From Conus ventricosus (lineage: Eukaryota > Mollusca > Gastropoda > Neogastropoda > Conidae), in assembly GCA_018398815.1 (NCBI GenBank), contig CM031615.1, positions 47,487,020 to 47,551,019 of the forward strand: a stretch of DNA of 64,000 bases, written 5' to 3'. Below, piece after piece: positions 35,635 through 46,400 of the stretch. A program made the translations under genes and the position numbers. Under the pieces are notes generated by a model that saw only the letters and a program-made list of their open reading frames with translations, was not told where the DNA came from and did no database searches. How positions within the stretch are numbered: position 1 is the first letter of the stretch; every line of letters starts with the position of its first letter.

Positions 35635-38554
35635 ATGGGGCTGATCAACATCCAGAAAGAAAACTTCGTTCAGGTCGACCAGCTGTCAACACCAGATGAA
35701 TTCCAAGATGTTTTCGACGGCACACTGGGAAAACTACCAGGCCTTCAACACCTAGAAGTGGACCCGCAGGCAAAACCGGTCATCATGCCAGACAGACGCA
35801 CACCAATAGCAATACGACCTCAGCTCAAGAATGAACTGGACAGGATGGTCAAAGAAGGAGTGATTGTACCAGTCACCGAACCCACACCTTGGGTCAGCCA
35901 GATCGTGGTCACCAAAAAGAAACAAGCAGGTTTACGCATCTGCATTGACCCCCCAGAACTCAACAAGGCTCTAAGACAAGAACGGTACACAATGCCTGTC
36001 CTGGAAGATGTCATCCATGACCTGAGCAAATCGAAGGTTTTCACGAAGGTCGACATGTCCTCTGGGTTCTGGCACGTGCAGCTCGACGAAGACTCAAGCC
36101 TCCTAACAACATTTCAGACATGTTTTGGACGATACCGTTGGCTACGACTCCCGTTCGGTACATCAGTGTCATCAGAGATCTTCCAGAGAAAACTGGCTGA
36201 AGCTCTCAGCGGACTACCAGGGGTGGCTTCCGTCGCCGATGATGCCATCATCCATGGGGACAATATGGAATCACACGACGCCCACTACAAGGCATTCCTA
36301 CAGAGATGCAGAGAACAGAACATCAAACTTAACGAAGCAAAACTGGACCTGAGGTTGGACAACGTCACATTCATGGGGCATCAGATCACGAAAGACGGCT
36401 TACAGACTGACCCTGAGAAAGTGAACGCCATCAAAGACTACCCTGAACCCAAGAACATTGAAGAACTCAGACGATTTCTGGGCCTGGTGAACTACCTCTC
36501 AAGATACCTGTCACATCTCACGGACGACCTACAACCACTGCAAAACCTCCTCAAAAAAGATGTGCAGTGGACCTGGACTTCATCACAAGAAGAAGCGTTC
36601 CAAACAGTGAAGGAGAAGATCGTGAACAGCCCAACTCTCGCCTTCTACAAACAAGATGACAGCCTGACGCTCATCAATGACGCCAGTGAATATGGCCTTG
36701 GATCGGTACTGATGCAGAAAGACAGACCAGTCGCGTACGCAAGCAGGACACTCGCACCAACAGAGAGAAACTACGCCCAGATGGAAAAAGAAATGCTGGC
36801 TGTGCTGTTGGGGCTGCAGAAGTTCCACCACTACACATATGGACGCCCAGTGCACGTAGTGACAGACCACAAGCCACTCGTAGCAATCAGCCGCAAGCCG
36901 CTATCAAAAGCACCGATGCGACTACAGTCAATGCTTCTCAGGGCTCAGACATACGACTTCTCACTGGAATACAAACCAGGAACACAGATCCCGGTCGCAG
37001 ACGCCCTTTCAAGGGCACCAGTCTCAACAGGAAACGAAGCGGAACATGAAGTGCTCAACTCATTGACACTATCACCATTCACGCCCCAACGCCTGGACGA
37101 AATAAGACAGAAAACAGCTGAAGACCTCACACTCACAGAGTTGAAAGAAGTTATCCTCAGAGGATGGCCATCATCGAGACAAGACTGTCCACTCCCAGTC
37201 ACGCCTTACTTTGACTACAGAGACAAGCTCACAGTGCAAGACGGAGTCATTCTCAGGGGAGACAGAGTAGTCATACCACACACAATGAGATCAGAAATGA
37301 AGGAGAAGGTCCACGCTGGACACTATGGCATCAACTCATGCCTACGAAGAGCACGACAGCTCATCTTCTGGCCCCGAATGACAGCTGAAATTCGACACTT
37401 CATTGAATCATGTGATGTGTGCACTTCTCACAGTGTGAAACAACCAGCAGAGACACTGCGCATGCACGAGGTACCAGATCGCCCATGGGAAAAAGTGGGA
37501 ACAGACATTTTTACCATCCAAGGAAGAAACTATCGAACTGGACTACCTACCAGAGACCACTGCTGAAACGATTGTCACCAAACTGAAACACCACTTCGCC
37601 CGCCATGGCATTCCAGACACAGTTGTCAGTGACAATGGACCACAGTTCTCGTCACAACAGTTCAGACTGTTCTCCCGCAACTGGGGCTTCAAACACATGA
37701 TGTCCAGCCCTGGTCACAGTCAGAGCAACGGGGCTGCTGAAGCAGCCGTGAAAGTGGCCAAGAACATGATGAAGAAGTGTCTACGGGCAAAAGAAGACCC
37801 TTACCTCGGGCTACTGAACGTGAGAAATACGCCGGAAGAGGGAATGACATCAAGTCCAACCCAGCGGCTTATGGGCAGACGTACAAAGACAGTGCTCCCC
37901 ACCACATTCAAACTGTTACAACCCACCGCCGCAGACTACATCAAACAAGAAAAACACCGCCTTGAAAACAAACGGCAAGCAACAGTGGAAAAGTTCTGTC
38001 ACCGAAAGGACCTCAGGCCGCTATCTAGTGACGAGGCAGTCAAAATACAATCCATCGACAAGTCATCACAAACCTGGAAAAGTGGTGTTGTCATCAACAG
38101 GCAGACGAGCAGGACATATGATGTGCAGACCCAAGACGGAAGGGTTTACCGGCGCAACAGGCTCTTCCTACGCTCAGTTCCCCACCCCACTCAAACGCCC
38201 CCCAGACCCACAAAAAGTGAGCCCCACACTACCACCCAAGCTACCCATTCCTACGCCATGCCGAAGAATGATGGCCACACCGGTGGCCATCGCGCAGAGG
38301 GGCAGCCATGCCAGAGGGAGCCTACCAGCCAGGAACCGAGCACACCCTTCGCAGGAGCCTCCCGGGCCCAGCTTCCTGATGTGACCTTGGCAACATCCAG
38401 CTCCCGGCCGCCACAGGCTCCACGCCCTCAACCAGCCGGTCCAACCACAGGGCCCCAGCCAGCCGGACCAACCCTGGGTCCCCTCTCACCTGGACCAGCT
38501 ATGACCACCAGATCAGGCAGATCTGTGAAGCCCAGAACCATACTTGATTTATAA
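35635..38554 (+). pseudogene. Gypsy pol: RT, RNase H, integrase
   Basis: A 643-codon open segment (35,635-37,566) carries RT motifs VFTKVDMSSGFWHV, FGRYRWLRLPFG and VADDAI (catalytic pair at 36,238-36,243), then LGLVNYLSRYL. RNase H follows (LINDASEYGLGSVL, THE pocket words ERNYAQMEKEMLAVL, VVTDHKPL), then the integrase zinc region HAGHYGINSC...CDVC and GTDIF (D at 37,504). Only about 42 codons separate this from SDNGPQF (D at 37,631), and the frame slips by one. The third acidic residue (E at 37,739) keeps D-35-E spacing. A Pro-rich tail ends TTRSGRSVKPRTILDL. RT is open, integrase broken. Confidence 0.92.
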
Positions 38555-38880
38555 ACAAATTACAATAGATGAACATGAACAGCCAGGGACCAACCAATTA
38601 ACATTTTTTTTCTTCATATGATTTATAATATAAAACAGAGGACTTTGTTGGAAGCATTTATAAAACTAATCAAAATATTCTGTTCAAATTGTTGTTGATT
38701 TAAATTTATATTCTAAGATTTTTTTTTCTTTTCTGTCGTTCACGGTTATATTACCAAATAAGATTTCAACATTTTGTTAACATGATTATCAGCAATGAGT
38801 TATAGCGATTGCTAACCTTGCCCTTTTGGCCTCGGATTACATAACAGTATAAGGTATAGGAGAAAATATTTGTTTATTAA

Positions 38881-39055
38881 ATTAGTATTTGTTAATCCCG
38901 TTTCAATTTGATGATTCAGTTAACGTTGTTAATATTGTTCCAGAAACCCTAAAAGGGGGGAAATGTTACTAAATTAGTATTTGTTAATCCTGTTTCAATT
39001 TGATGATTCAGTTAACGTTGTTAATATTGTTCCAGAAACCCTAAAAGGGGGAAGA
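38881..39055 (+). repeat. 92-bp tandem duplication carrying the polypurine tract
   Basis: ATTAGTATTTGTTAATCC begins at 38,881 and again at 38,973. Both units end AAACCCTAAAAGGGGG-AA-ATGTTAC, so the purine tract and the first LTR bases occur twice. Only the second is followed by a full LTR. Confidence 0.9.
39043..39055 (+). promoter_or_regulatory. Gypsy polypurine tract
   Basis: AAAAGGGGGAAGA directly before the 3' LTR, the expected plus-strand priming site. Confidence 0.85.
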
Positions 39056-39221
39056 TGTTACATGTAATGGGTTTGTACGAAAACAAGGAGCGGCTAGCTC
39101 CGGAAGTTAGAGGTCTCTCTCTCTTGAATACATCGTAACGAGCATGGCGCCCTGTCTCCGACTGCTGTCAGAATGAAGTGAGTCTGTTCTGATTTTATGC
39201 ATGCATGGGATGCACGCAACA
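39056..39221 (+). repeat. Gypsy 3' LTR
   Basis: 166 bp, same length and ends as the 5' LTR; followed by GGTAG. Confidence 0.92.
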
Positions 39222-39599
39222 GGTAGATAGACTCCATATTCTCTGGAAAGTGTCTGGAAGAGGCTAGTGTTAAACACACATGAATAGAATCTCTGTATGT
39301 TTTATTCAGAAAACAACGGGGGAAAGCGGAAGGCTGGTTTCCTAGTCTCTCTTCAAAGTAGCGACTTGGCATTCAGGAAGAGGGTTAGGAGGTAATATTG
39401 TGAATATGTCAACATTAAAGACCTGTATTAAACAATAACAAAAAGACTTGGGAGTTCTATTTCTAGTCCATTGCTAATGCAACAGTATATGAAGTATCTG
39501 AATCAATATTCAGCAGGGTTATGTAAAGAGCGAATGTTATAGGACAGCGAAACATGTGCACCTCCCCCACCCACAAAACACAGAAAACAACAATCAGAG

Positions 39600-39645
39600 A
39601 TAAGATAATGTTGCTTATAGCCCAGCCGACCGCAAAGGCCACATC
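39600..39645 (-). mobile_element. 46-bp insertion of the LINE 3' tail with 15-bp TSD
   Basis: Contains only ATAAGATAATGTTGCTTATA, then GCCCAGCCGACCGCAAAGGC and CACATC: the extreme 3' end of the I/Nimb LINE in reverse. It is flanked by perfect AAACAACAATCAGAG at 39,585-39,599 and 39,646-39,660. Confidence 0.88.
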
Positions 39646-39897
39646 AAACAACAATCAGAGTTGGTGATAACAAAGACCTCTGAATTATAAGCGTGTTGTT
39701 CTGAACTGATCATTCTTTTTGCTGGATGAAGTTCTTCACAGAGTCATTAAAACCCTGGTTGCAGCAAAAGTGGATTAACTTAGCTGATCTCATCACTCCT
39801 CTGCACCACCATACAACGCACTGGCCTGCACCTCTGTTACAACGATGAAAATCATGTGGGAAGAACCCAGCACTTACTTTCTCTACTCAGCACTTAC

Positions 39898-40212
39898 TTT
39901 CTCTATCGTTTTCCACAGCACAGTGCACAGGGGTTGTTCCGTCTTTCAAAGGCAAGTTGACATCAGCGTCGTGGTCCAGAATCAGCATCCGTAAAGCACC
40001 AAGGTCCCCGCAGGCGGCCATTTTATGTACAGCAGAGTTCTGAACATCGATGGAGGACGGGGTGATGAGCGATGATGGGAGAGGAGGAGACAGGAGGGAG
40101 GTAGAGGATGGTGAGGAGGACTGGATGGGAGAAGCGGAGGAAGGGGAAGGGGAGAGAGAGGAGGAGGAGGGGGACGACTCTAGACCAGGTGAATCACGCG
40201 CACTGGCTTCAC
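39898..40212 (-). CDS. Ser/Pro-rich and ankyrin-repeat exon of a host gene
   Basis: On the minus strand a good acceptor (CCGTGTGTTTCAG) at 40,213 opens an exon. It codes for a serine/proline-rich stretch of about 45 residues, then an ankyrin repeat (NSAVHKMAACGDLGALRMLI, ADVNLPLKDGTTPVHCAVEN). The donor is AGAAA|GTAAGT at 39,892-39,897. A 20-bp repeat puts a second identical GTAAGT at 39,872-39,877, but using it would add an in-frame stop, so the first is preferred. Splicing to 33,324-33,423 keeps frame and repeat spacing across a 6.5-kb intron holding the gypsy element. Ankyrin repeats bind partner proteins; the full product is unknown. Confidence 0.75.
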
Positions 40213-42149
40213 CTGAAACACACGGAAAAAACGTCCTCTTCAGCATGGAGTTTGTGACGGTCAAACAGAAAGAAAAAAACATAAAAGAAAACGCTAAAAA
40301 TAGAACACGATATCAACCACATTCTCCTGAACTGTTCCACAAATCAGGTAATTTGAACTTTGGTTAGCCAGCCTGAAGAGTACCAAGATGAAATCACCCT
40401 GACTTCTTTTAATTTCAATCCTGCCTCTCCTGTGTACAAGCAAAAATGAAACAGCCAGCAACCAACAGCAACAGTTAGCTTGATTTCACTTTCCCCCCTA
40501 GCTTTCAGCAGACCTTTGTTGAATTCCAGGTCACTCAAGCAACACTCCTTCACTTTCGCACCCATAACTGAAGTCGCATGAAAGATTTTAAACATGGACA
40601 GACAACTAGCGGTACCTTCATACAGACTCGTCGATGGACTACTTTCTTGCACCTCAATATCGCAGCATAAACAACCTTTCACCATCAATACGTGCGGCGA
40701 TGATGGACGCTCCAGTCAGTTCAACATTTAGGAGGGAGGGTCACTTGTGTGTGGAAATGGAGACCTGTCCTGCAAGCACACAGGCGGCCCGCAGCCGTCG
40801 AAAGCGATGGAGTTCAGCCAGGTAGTGCCCTGATTCCCCCTGTTCCTCTCCACCTGTATAGCTATGGCTTTGTTCTTCACGAAAGTCTGAGAGCCCTGAT
40901 GGCACAGGTCTCTCCGGAATGGTCTGCGAAGGCCACTACCTTCTAAGTCGATTTTGTCCATGTTGCAGCTCCTGAGCTTGGCCTTTGGTGTTCTTGTACC
41001 TCATGAGTTGTCTACCTTGGTCATGCTTGATTTCAGCTGGCCATGGGAGCATTTTGAGGATTATGACCCTTCAGGGCAGAAACATAAATGCGCGTTCATT
41101 TTTTTCATTTTTTTTTTTCAACAAGTATGGGGAACTTCTCTGACCATTCAGCTTTTTTGGCCGACAGTTTGTTTCAGATTTGGTCAATAGCAGTTACCTG
41201 AAATGAATATCCAGTCTTTTTAAATCCAGTAACAGAAAAGAGGAGTGACATAGGGTATGGGAAGGATGCCAGCTTTAATGAACTCATAAAAACTGTTTTA
41301 TTTCTTGTCTCCAAGAATAACAGTTTCCATCCACCAAGAAAATGTATTAGGGAAATCAATTATTACCACTGTTTCCCTGAGAAAAAAACAAACAAACAAC
41401 ATATATTATCCCACAAGGCAACAAGAGAAAAGAGTTATTGTCCCCATTTTTCTGACAAAAACAGTAACAGTCCTTTAAGAATGCAGTAATATTAATTCTT
41501 TTTACAGCAAAACCAGTACTGGTTTCTTCCAGAATTTTTTTTCTTTTCAGACAAGTTATTTTGGGCTTATGAAGCGAAAATGTTCCCATGAGTTGTGTTA
41601 CCAGACCTCCAAACAAATGGAACAAACAAATGGCAAAACAGAACCAACATATTTTGACCATGAGGTCTTCTACATGCAAGACAAAACAGACAAACATATA
41701 CAAAAAAAAACACAAAAAACCAGGAAGAGTAATTTGTCTATGCTTTCAAAGCAACTTTCAGGAGATGGATGGGAAGCATTTCTCTTTTATCAAGCATTCT
41801 TTCTATTCATCTGACAGTCCAGTAAACCAGCTTTTACTCTCTCCGTAAATTCCATAAATTCAGAATCAAATGTATCCGACGTGCAAACTGCACTTTGTGT
41901 TCATATTCACTCCTTACTTAGAGCTGCCTGAAAACACTCCAAGGTGCAGCAAGATTACTGTCCAAATCTTAAACGCAGACTACGTCATAAAACAGTTTCT
42001 TTATCTTGTTTGTATCTAGTAAATTTAAAGATCATCTAGTTTGTTTTCAACTTTTCCCTCTCTAGGTCCAGCGCTGTAAATTATAAAAGCTCTGCAATAA
42101 ATTTCTGACAGTTTCACACAAGTTTTGATTTCTTGCAACACTATAAATA
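40213..42149. other. Intron-like sequence with one possible exon
   Basis: Upstream of the ankyrin exon on the minus strand. Apart from the candidate at 40,740-41,060, only AT-rich sequence and poly-T/poly-A tracts were seen. Confidence 0.5.
40740..41060 (-). CDS. Possible host-gene coding segment
   Basis: The minus strand reads FREEQSHSYTGGEEQGESGH, then YLAELHRFRRLRAACVLAG; the noisy counterpart at 20,150-20,490 keeps the same frame for SDFREE.SHSY and QGESGHYL. Upstream, YKNTKG..AQELQHG is also shared, but an in-frame TAG separates the two in this copy. The charged, low-repeat composition looks coding. It would lie upstream of the ankyrin exon in the same gene. Splice sites are unclear and the family is not recognised. 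Confidence 0.35.
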
Positions 42150-42575
42150 GTAGCAGTAGTCCGTCAGGAGTCGACGAAGACGACGGTCTGTGTAATCAGC
42201 GATGACAATGACAGCACATGCGACTCTGCAGGCCGAAGCTGGAAGCACACAGGCGCCCACAGATGACACATCGATGGTCTGAGTTTGTGACTGTGGAAGA
42301 CGGGGCCCTGTCGTCTGTCCCTTGCAGCAGCAAGACGCAGTCTTTTGTCCTCTTCAAAGGCAACTGTTGCTTTGAAGGTGAGGGACCTCCAAGATGATCT
42401 GTCAGCAGCAAGGGTTTCCAGCTCACGAGGCTGGATGCCGCACCAACTGAGATTACTCTTCAGGGTGTCTTTGTATCTCAGTTTGGGCCTTCCCTGTCTG
42501 TGTGAGCTTTCCTGGAGCTCACCATACATCAGTTGTCTGGGGATGCGGCTGTCATCCATTCTGATGACTATAACA
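42150..42575 (-). pseudogene. RTE-type LINE 3' fragment with C2H2 C-terminus
   Basis: The minus strand reads RMDDSRIPRQLMYGEL, then GRPKLRYKDTLKSNL, ELETLAADRSSWR and AAARDRR. This is the familiar C-terminal tail of RTE-type reverse transcriptases in invertebrates. After a frame change comes HRCVICGRLCASSFGLQSRM, the terminal C2H2-like finger of the same proteins. No RT core is present: it is a 5'-truncated, dead copy. No clear target duplication was found. Confidence 0.75.
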
Positions 42576-42805
42576 AGTAGCGGCACAAAAATGTCTTACA
42601 GATTCACAAAAGGTGCTTTTTTTCAAGAGTTTGTTTTGTTCCTGTCTTTTTTTTTTTCACAGCATACATTTTCTTTCTTTTTTCCCCCCTTTTTTTTGGT
42701 GAGGAGGGGAGAGGGTGGAGTGGAAGGAGATTGGGGAGGAGGTTGTGAAGGGATAGGGTGAAGAGAGAGGTAGGCAGTGTTGGGACAATGTTTGTGCCTG
42801 GGGGA

Positions 42806-42820
42806 GGGGGGGGGGGGGGG
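42806..42820. repeat. Poly-G run (15 G)
   Basis: Preceded by GGGGGA. The copy-A counterpart has 22 G (22,282-22,303), so the length is unreliable. Confidence 0.85.
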
Positions 42821-43335
42821 AGCATGTGTATGTGTAATTTGCTTGTTTGCTTTTTTTCTTCTTCTCCTTTCTTCTTCTCCTTTTGCTGTTGTGATCTGGC
42901 CATTTCATTTCTACTCCTTTCTTCAGTGCCAGTGCCATGTGGCTCTACTCTTGCTATACACAGACACTTCTACACCCACGTTCATTGTGCCGCTTCCATA
43001 AGCCAAAAATCTTGTAGGCTTGCAAGTTCAATGCCTTTACATGATTCCATTGGCTGCAAATAAAAATGAGCACAAAAAAAAAAAACACACTGGCTCTTAA
43101 TACATATCAAAAGAACTCACAGAAAGTACTCTGTGTTGGTGTGCACCTCCATGCCCATGGGCTCATGCATGTGTGTGTGCCTGCATGCATGCATGTGGGT
43201 GTGAGTGTGTGTAAGTGCACATATGAGTGTGTACAGTGTGCATCTGCTCGTGTGTACAGTTTCTGTGTCTTTATGAATGTAGGTGTGTCTGTACACACAA
43301 AAATAAAGAAAGAAATGAATAAAATCAATAAATAA

Positions 43336-43390
43336 GATAAGATAATGCTGCTTATAGCCCAGCCGACCGCAAAGGGCCACATCAGGGCTG
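43336..43390 (-). mobile_element. 55-bp insertion of the LINE 3' tail with 14-bp TSD
   Basis: A (GATAA)n start, then GCTTATAGCCCAGCCGACCG, ending CACATCAGGGCTG. It is flanked by perfect AAATCAATAAATAA at 43,322-43,335 and 43,391-43,404. Confidence 0.88.
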
Positions 43391-43404
43391 AAATCAATAA
43401 ATAA

Positions 43405-46400
43405 AATGTTAAAAACAGTAACATTATTTAGTGATACATCCAGTTAGAGATACATCTTGGAGGAAGCTGATCCAATAAGCTGAATCACTCTCACAATGCG
43501 CCTTGGCTTAAGGCTGTGTCAGGCTAATTGACATAGGCTAGAACACCAAGGCTACATCAAAATGTTGTTATGCTCTGCATAGTTATGCGGGGATTGTCTT
43601 CAGTTGTGATAAGCTCCTCGCATAACATTATCAGTCACCAACATTCCCCGAAGTCAGAGTGTGGCTGCTCATGTGGCAGGGTAATCAAAAACGGTCATAC
43701 ACGTAATGTTCTCATCCCCAGCTGATGCATTTGTACCATTGTGTTCCAAGTACTTCGGCATTTTGGATGAGCCCTGAAGTCTTTTAGCCATGGTACGACA
43801 AAAACAACAACTCCCACAATCCTTTGTTCAGGTCAGCCTGCTGTGACTCTGAACGAGGCCCAACAGATTCCAGACTCAATGGAAAACAAAGTGAAAGCTG
43901 ACCTGTGTGATGCACACTGCCATCACAAAACATATACACTTTTCCTGGAACTGTTCCTGTCAGACTGTCTTCTGAAAGCTAGCTTGAAAGTGAGGTCACT
44001 GCAGGCGGAAATTAAAACAAACTTAAAAGTTAAAATACTGTTCTGCCAGGTGAAAGAGATAAAGAAATTACAATTCATTTTGTAATTTGTTTCTTTTGTT
44101 CCATGGAACAGTAATTTTACTCTCAAGTTGGTCTTCTAAAAACTTTTGTAGCCCGACTGTTCTGAGGAGAAAGCTTTCAGAAAATCTGTACAATCTACGG
44201 AAGATTCATGAGGGCAACTGGTGTGAGGATCTTGTATTCCATGAAGAAATCTTTTAACCATAGACGCAAAGTATAAAAGAGTCCAGAAAATGTCAAAAAA
44301 AAACAAGAGACCATCTTAATATGATTTCTGCCAGCAGGAATCTGGGTCTTTGCTGGGCAAGCTTTCAGTTTTGCTGTGGAAAGTTGCTCATCAAACATAA
44401 AAATGCATTTTCCATCTTGTAGCAAGAGTGTTTTTAGGTAGATGCTGGGTATATGCCTCCCTCGTCTTTGTTCATGGCTGGTCTTGCCTGCAGGATCTCC
44501 TGGGCTCCCCGATATTTTTTTTTCCTTCAGAAATCAGCAAAGCCCCAAGTACGACTTTTCCTTTTCCTACATGCATGAGAGCTAGAGAAGTACTTTCCTC
44601 AACTGCCGAATGAACCGATGTATCACTGCACCTGCTGGTTTGTTTGGCAGTTACGGAATTGTTCGGCAGTTATGGACAGTGCTTCTCCCGAGTCCCATCT
44701 GCACCTACAGGTTATCTTTTTCTTTCTTTCCTTTCGAATACTCGTTCTTCAGGACCATTGTTATTCTTGTCAATATAGTGGATCCTCCGAACAACTTTCA
44801 TACATTCTTGTTAAACAAACAAACTAATGGGGTCTTTAAACAGGGATGACTGAAGGGAGGTAAACCTAGAACAGACCAAGATAATTATATATTATGTTGC
44901 AGGGGGGGGGGGGGGGGGGGGCCCTTTAAAAGAAGGAAGTCTTCATTTGGACAGTCTTTATTTGAGAGTTTTCAGTGTACTAGACTTCCCTCCCAATCAA
45001 CACTTGCTCCCATCAAACACTGGACATCTTTCTACATAGGTTCCACTGCAGTTTGTTTTCTTTTTTTCTTGAATATCTAGAAGTTGTTCCTGGAGATGCT
45101 GTGGCCAGTCTTTCCACAGTTATTTCCCCCTCTCACAAGCAAGCCAACTTTATGACTATGACAAAGAAGAGAAAGACATGAATGTGGTGGGGAGGAATGG
45201 AAGGCGCATGAACAGACAGGAACAAAACAACTGACAATGCTGTAGACCACCGGTTTTCTATTGCAAAATAACATATTTGCAGCTTTCAAATATATTTTCA
45301 ATAAGTTTCCATATTGATTTCACATTAACGGCTGAAAAAAAATTAGGGGGTGGGGTGGCATTCCAATGATCTGAAGAGGCCAAAAACAAGTTTTAAAAAA
45401 TGGTGGAAATCAGCTGGAAAAAAAAAGGAGGAAATCAAATGGGGAAAAACAGAAAATCAGCAGAAAAGAGGACGATTGGCATGCATGCTGTCACTGGCGT
45501 TCACGAGGTTCCACTGTAAGCCCTGTTCCGCCTACAGCTTTCAGCTGAGCTTTAAACAATGTGACTTGAGACTGCCTGCATTGATCATGTTGGCTTTTTT
45601 TTTTTTCCTTTTTTTTTTCAATGGCAGTGTACAGTGTCCTCGCTATTTCACGAGTATAGTCTCTGTTGCGTTTATCACAAAGATACAAGGTAGATGACCA
45701 AGCAATGATCGCCTCTACCAAAGTTATGGTTCTTCTTGCATCTCCTGGTTTGTATGTTTTGTTTTTGTCTGTCAGCAAGGTCATGTCAAAACCACTGGAC
45801 CCAGACTTGATGGAAAGATGAAATGTGGTCCTGGGACAGATCTAAAGAGTGCTGATCCAGATTCGTGGTGTGGGTCCAGTTACAATGGCCGATCCTGGAT
45901 CTGCTCAACGCCATTATTTCAAAATTTCCACTGAGCACCAACACGGCGAAGTTACCATTACAAATTCTTAACTGTCTATGAAGTAATTATTTTCATTGAA
46001 TGTAAACTTCCTTGTGATATGAAAATTCACATTTTCAATTTTTTTTTTTTCGTTACAAGAGAAGTAACTGTTTTTATCCTTGCCAATTATTTTCCCTAAC
46101 TAACACACACACACACACAAAAATGAAGTACTGAAAGGATGAATTTTGGATCTGTTCTACACTGGTGGTGGTCTGCACTCTCTTGTTTGCACTTCTGGTT
46201 TCTTTTTCACTGGACTTTAATTCGTCTTTTTCTTTGGCCTGAACAGTGAAATCATCACACTTTGTTCTTGCATGATGCTGCATGCAAACTATGTGGGGGA
46301 TTTTCTTCATTTTTGTTCCGTTTGTCTGGAAAAGAAAACTGTCAGAAAACGTACTGTTCTGTCTGATGTCGTACTTTTCTAAGTGTCAAATATGCGACAC

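Larger units (their letters stand above)
33982..39221 (+). mobile_element. Ty3/gypsy LTR retrotransposon (copy B), no env
   Basis: 5,240 bp bounded by two LTRs of exactly 166 bp (TGTTA...GCAACA). Flanks are GGTGG and GGTAG, a likely 5-bp duplication with one mismatch. Order is LTR, primer site, repeat-bearing leader, gag with zinc knuckle, protease, RT, RNase H, integrase, Pro-rich tail, polypurine tract, LTR. The RT-before-integrase order puts it in Ty3/gypsy. No envelope-like frame follows pol. At least four frame changes plus an integrase deletion make it non-autonomous as written. It lies in an intron of the ankyrin gene, in the opposite orientation. Confidence 0.93.

Noticed and set aside
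43843..44085. 80-codon plus-strand frame with Cys/His residues
   Set aside because: Starts on GTG, lacks splice signals, is not preserved in the noisy counterpart near 23,380, and resembles no family.
45680..45920. Possible exon (plus: MVLLASPGLYV; minus: GDARRTITLVEAI)
   Set aside because: Neither strand stays open past ~100 codons and the two copies disagree.
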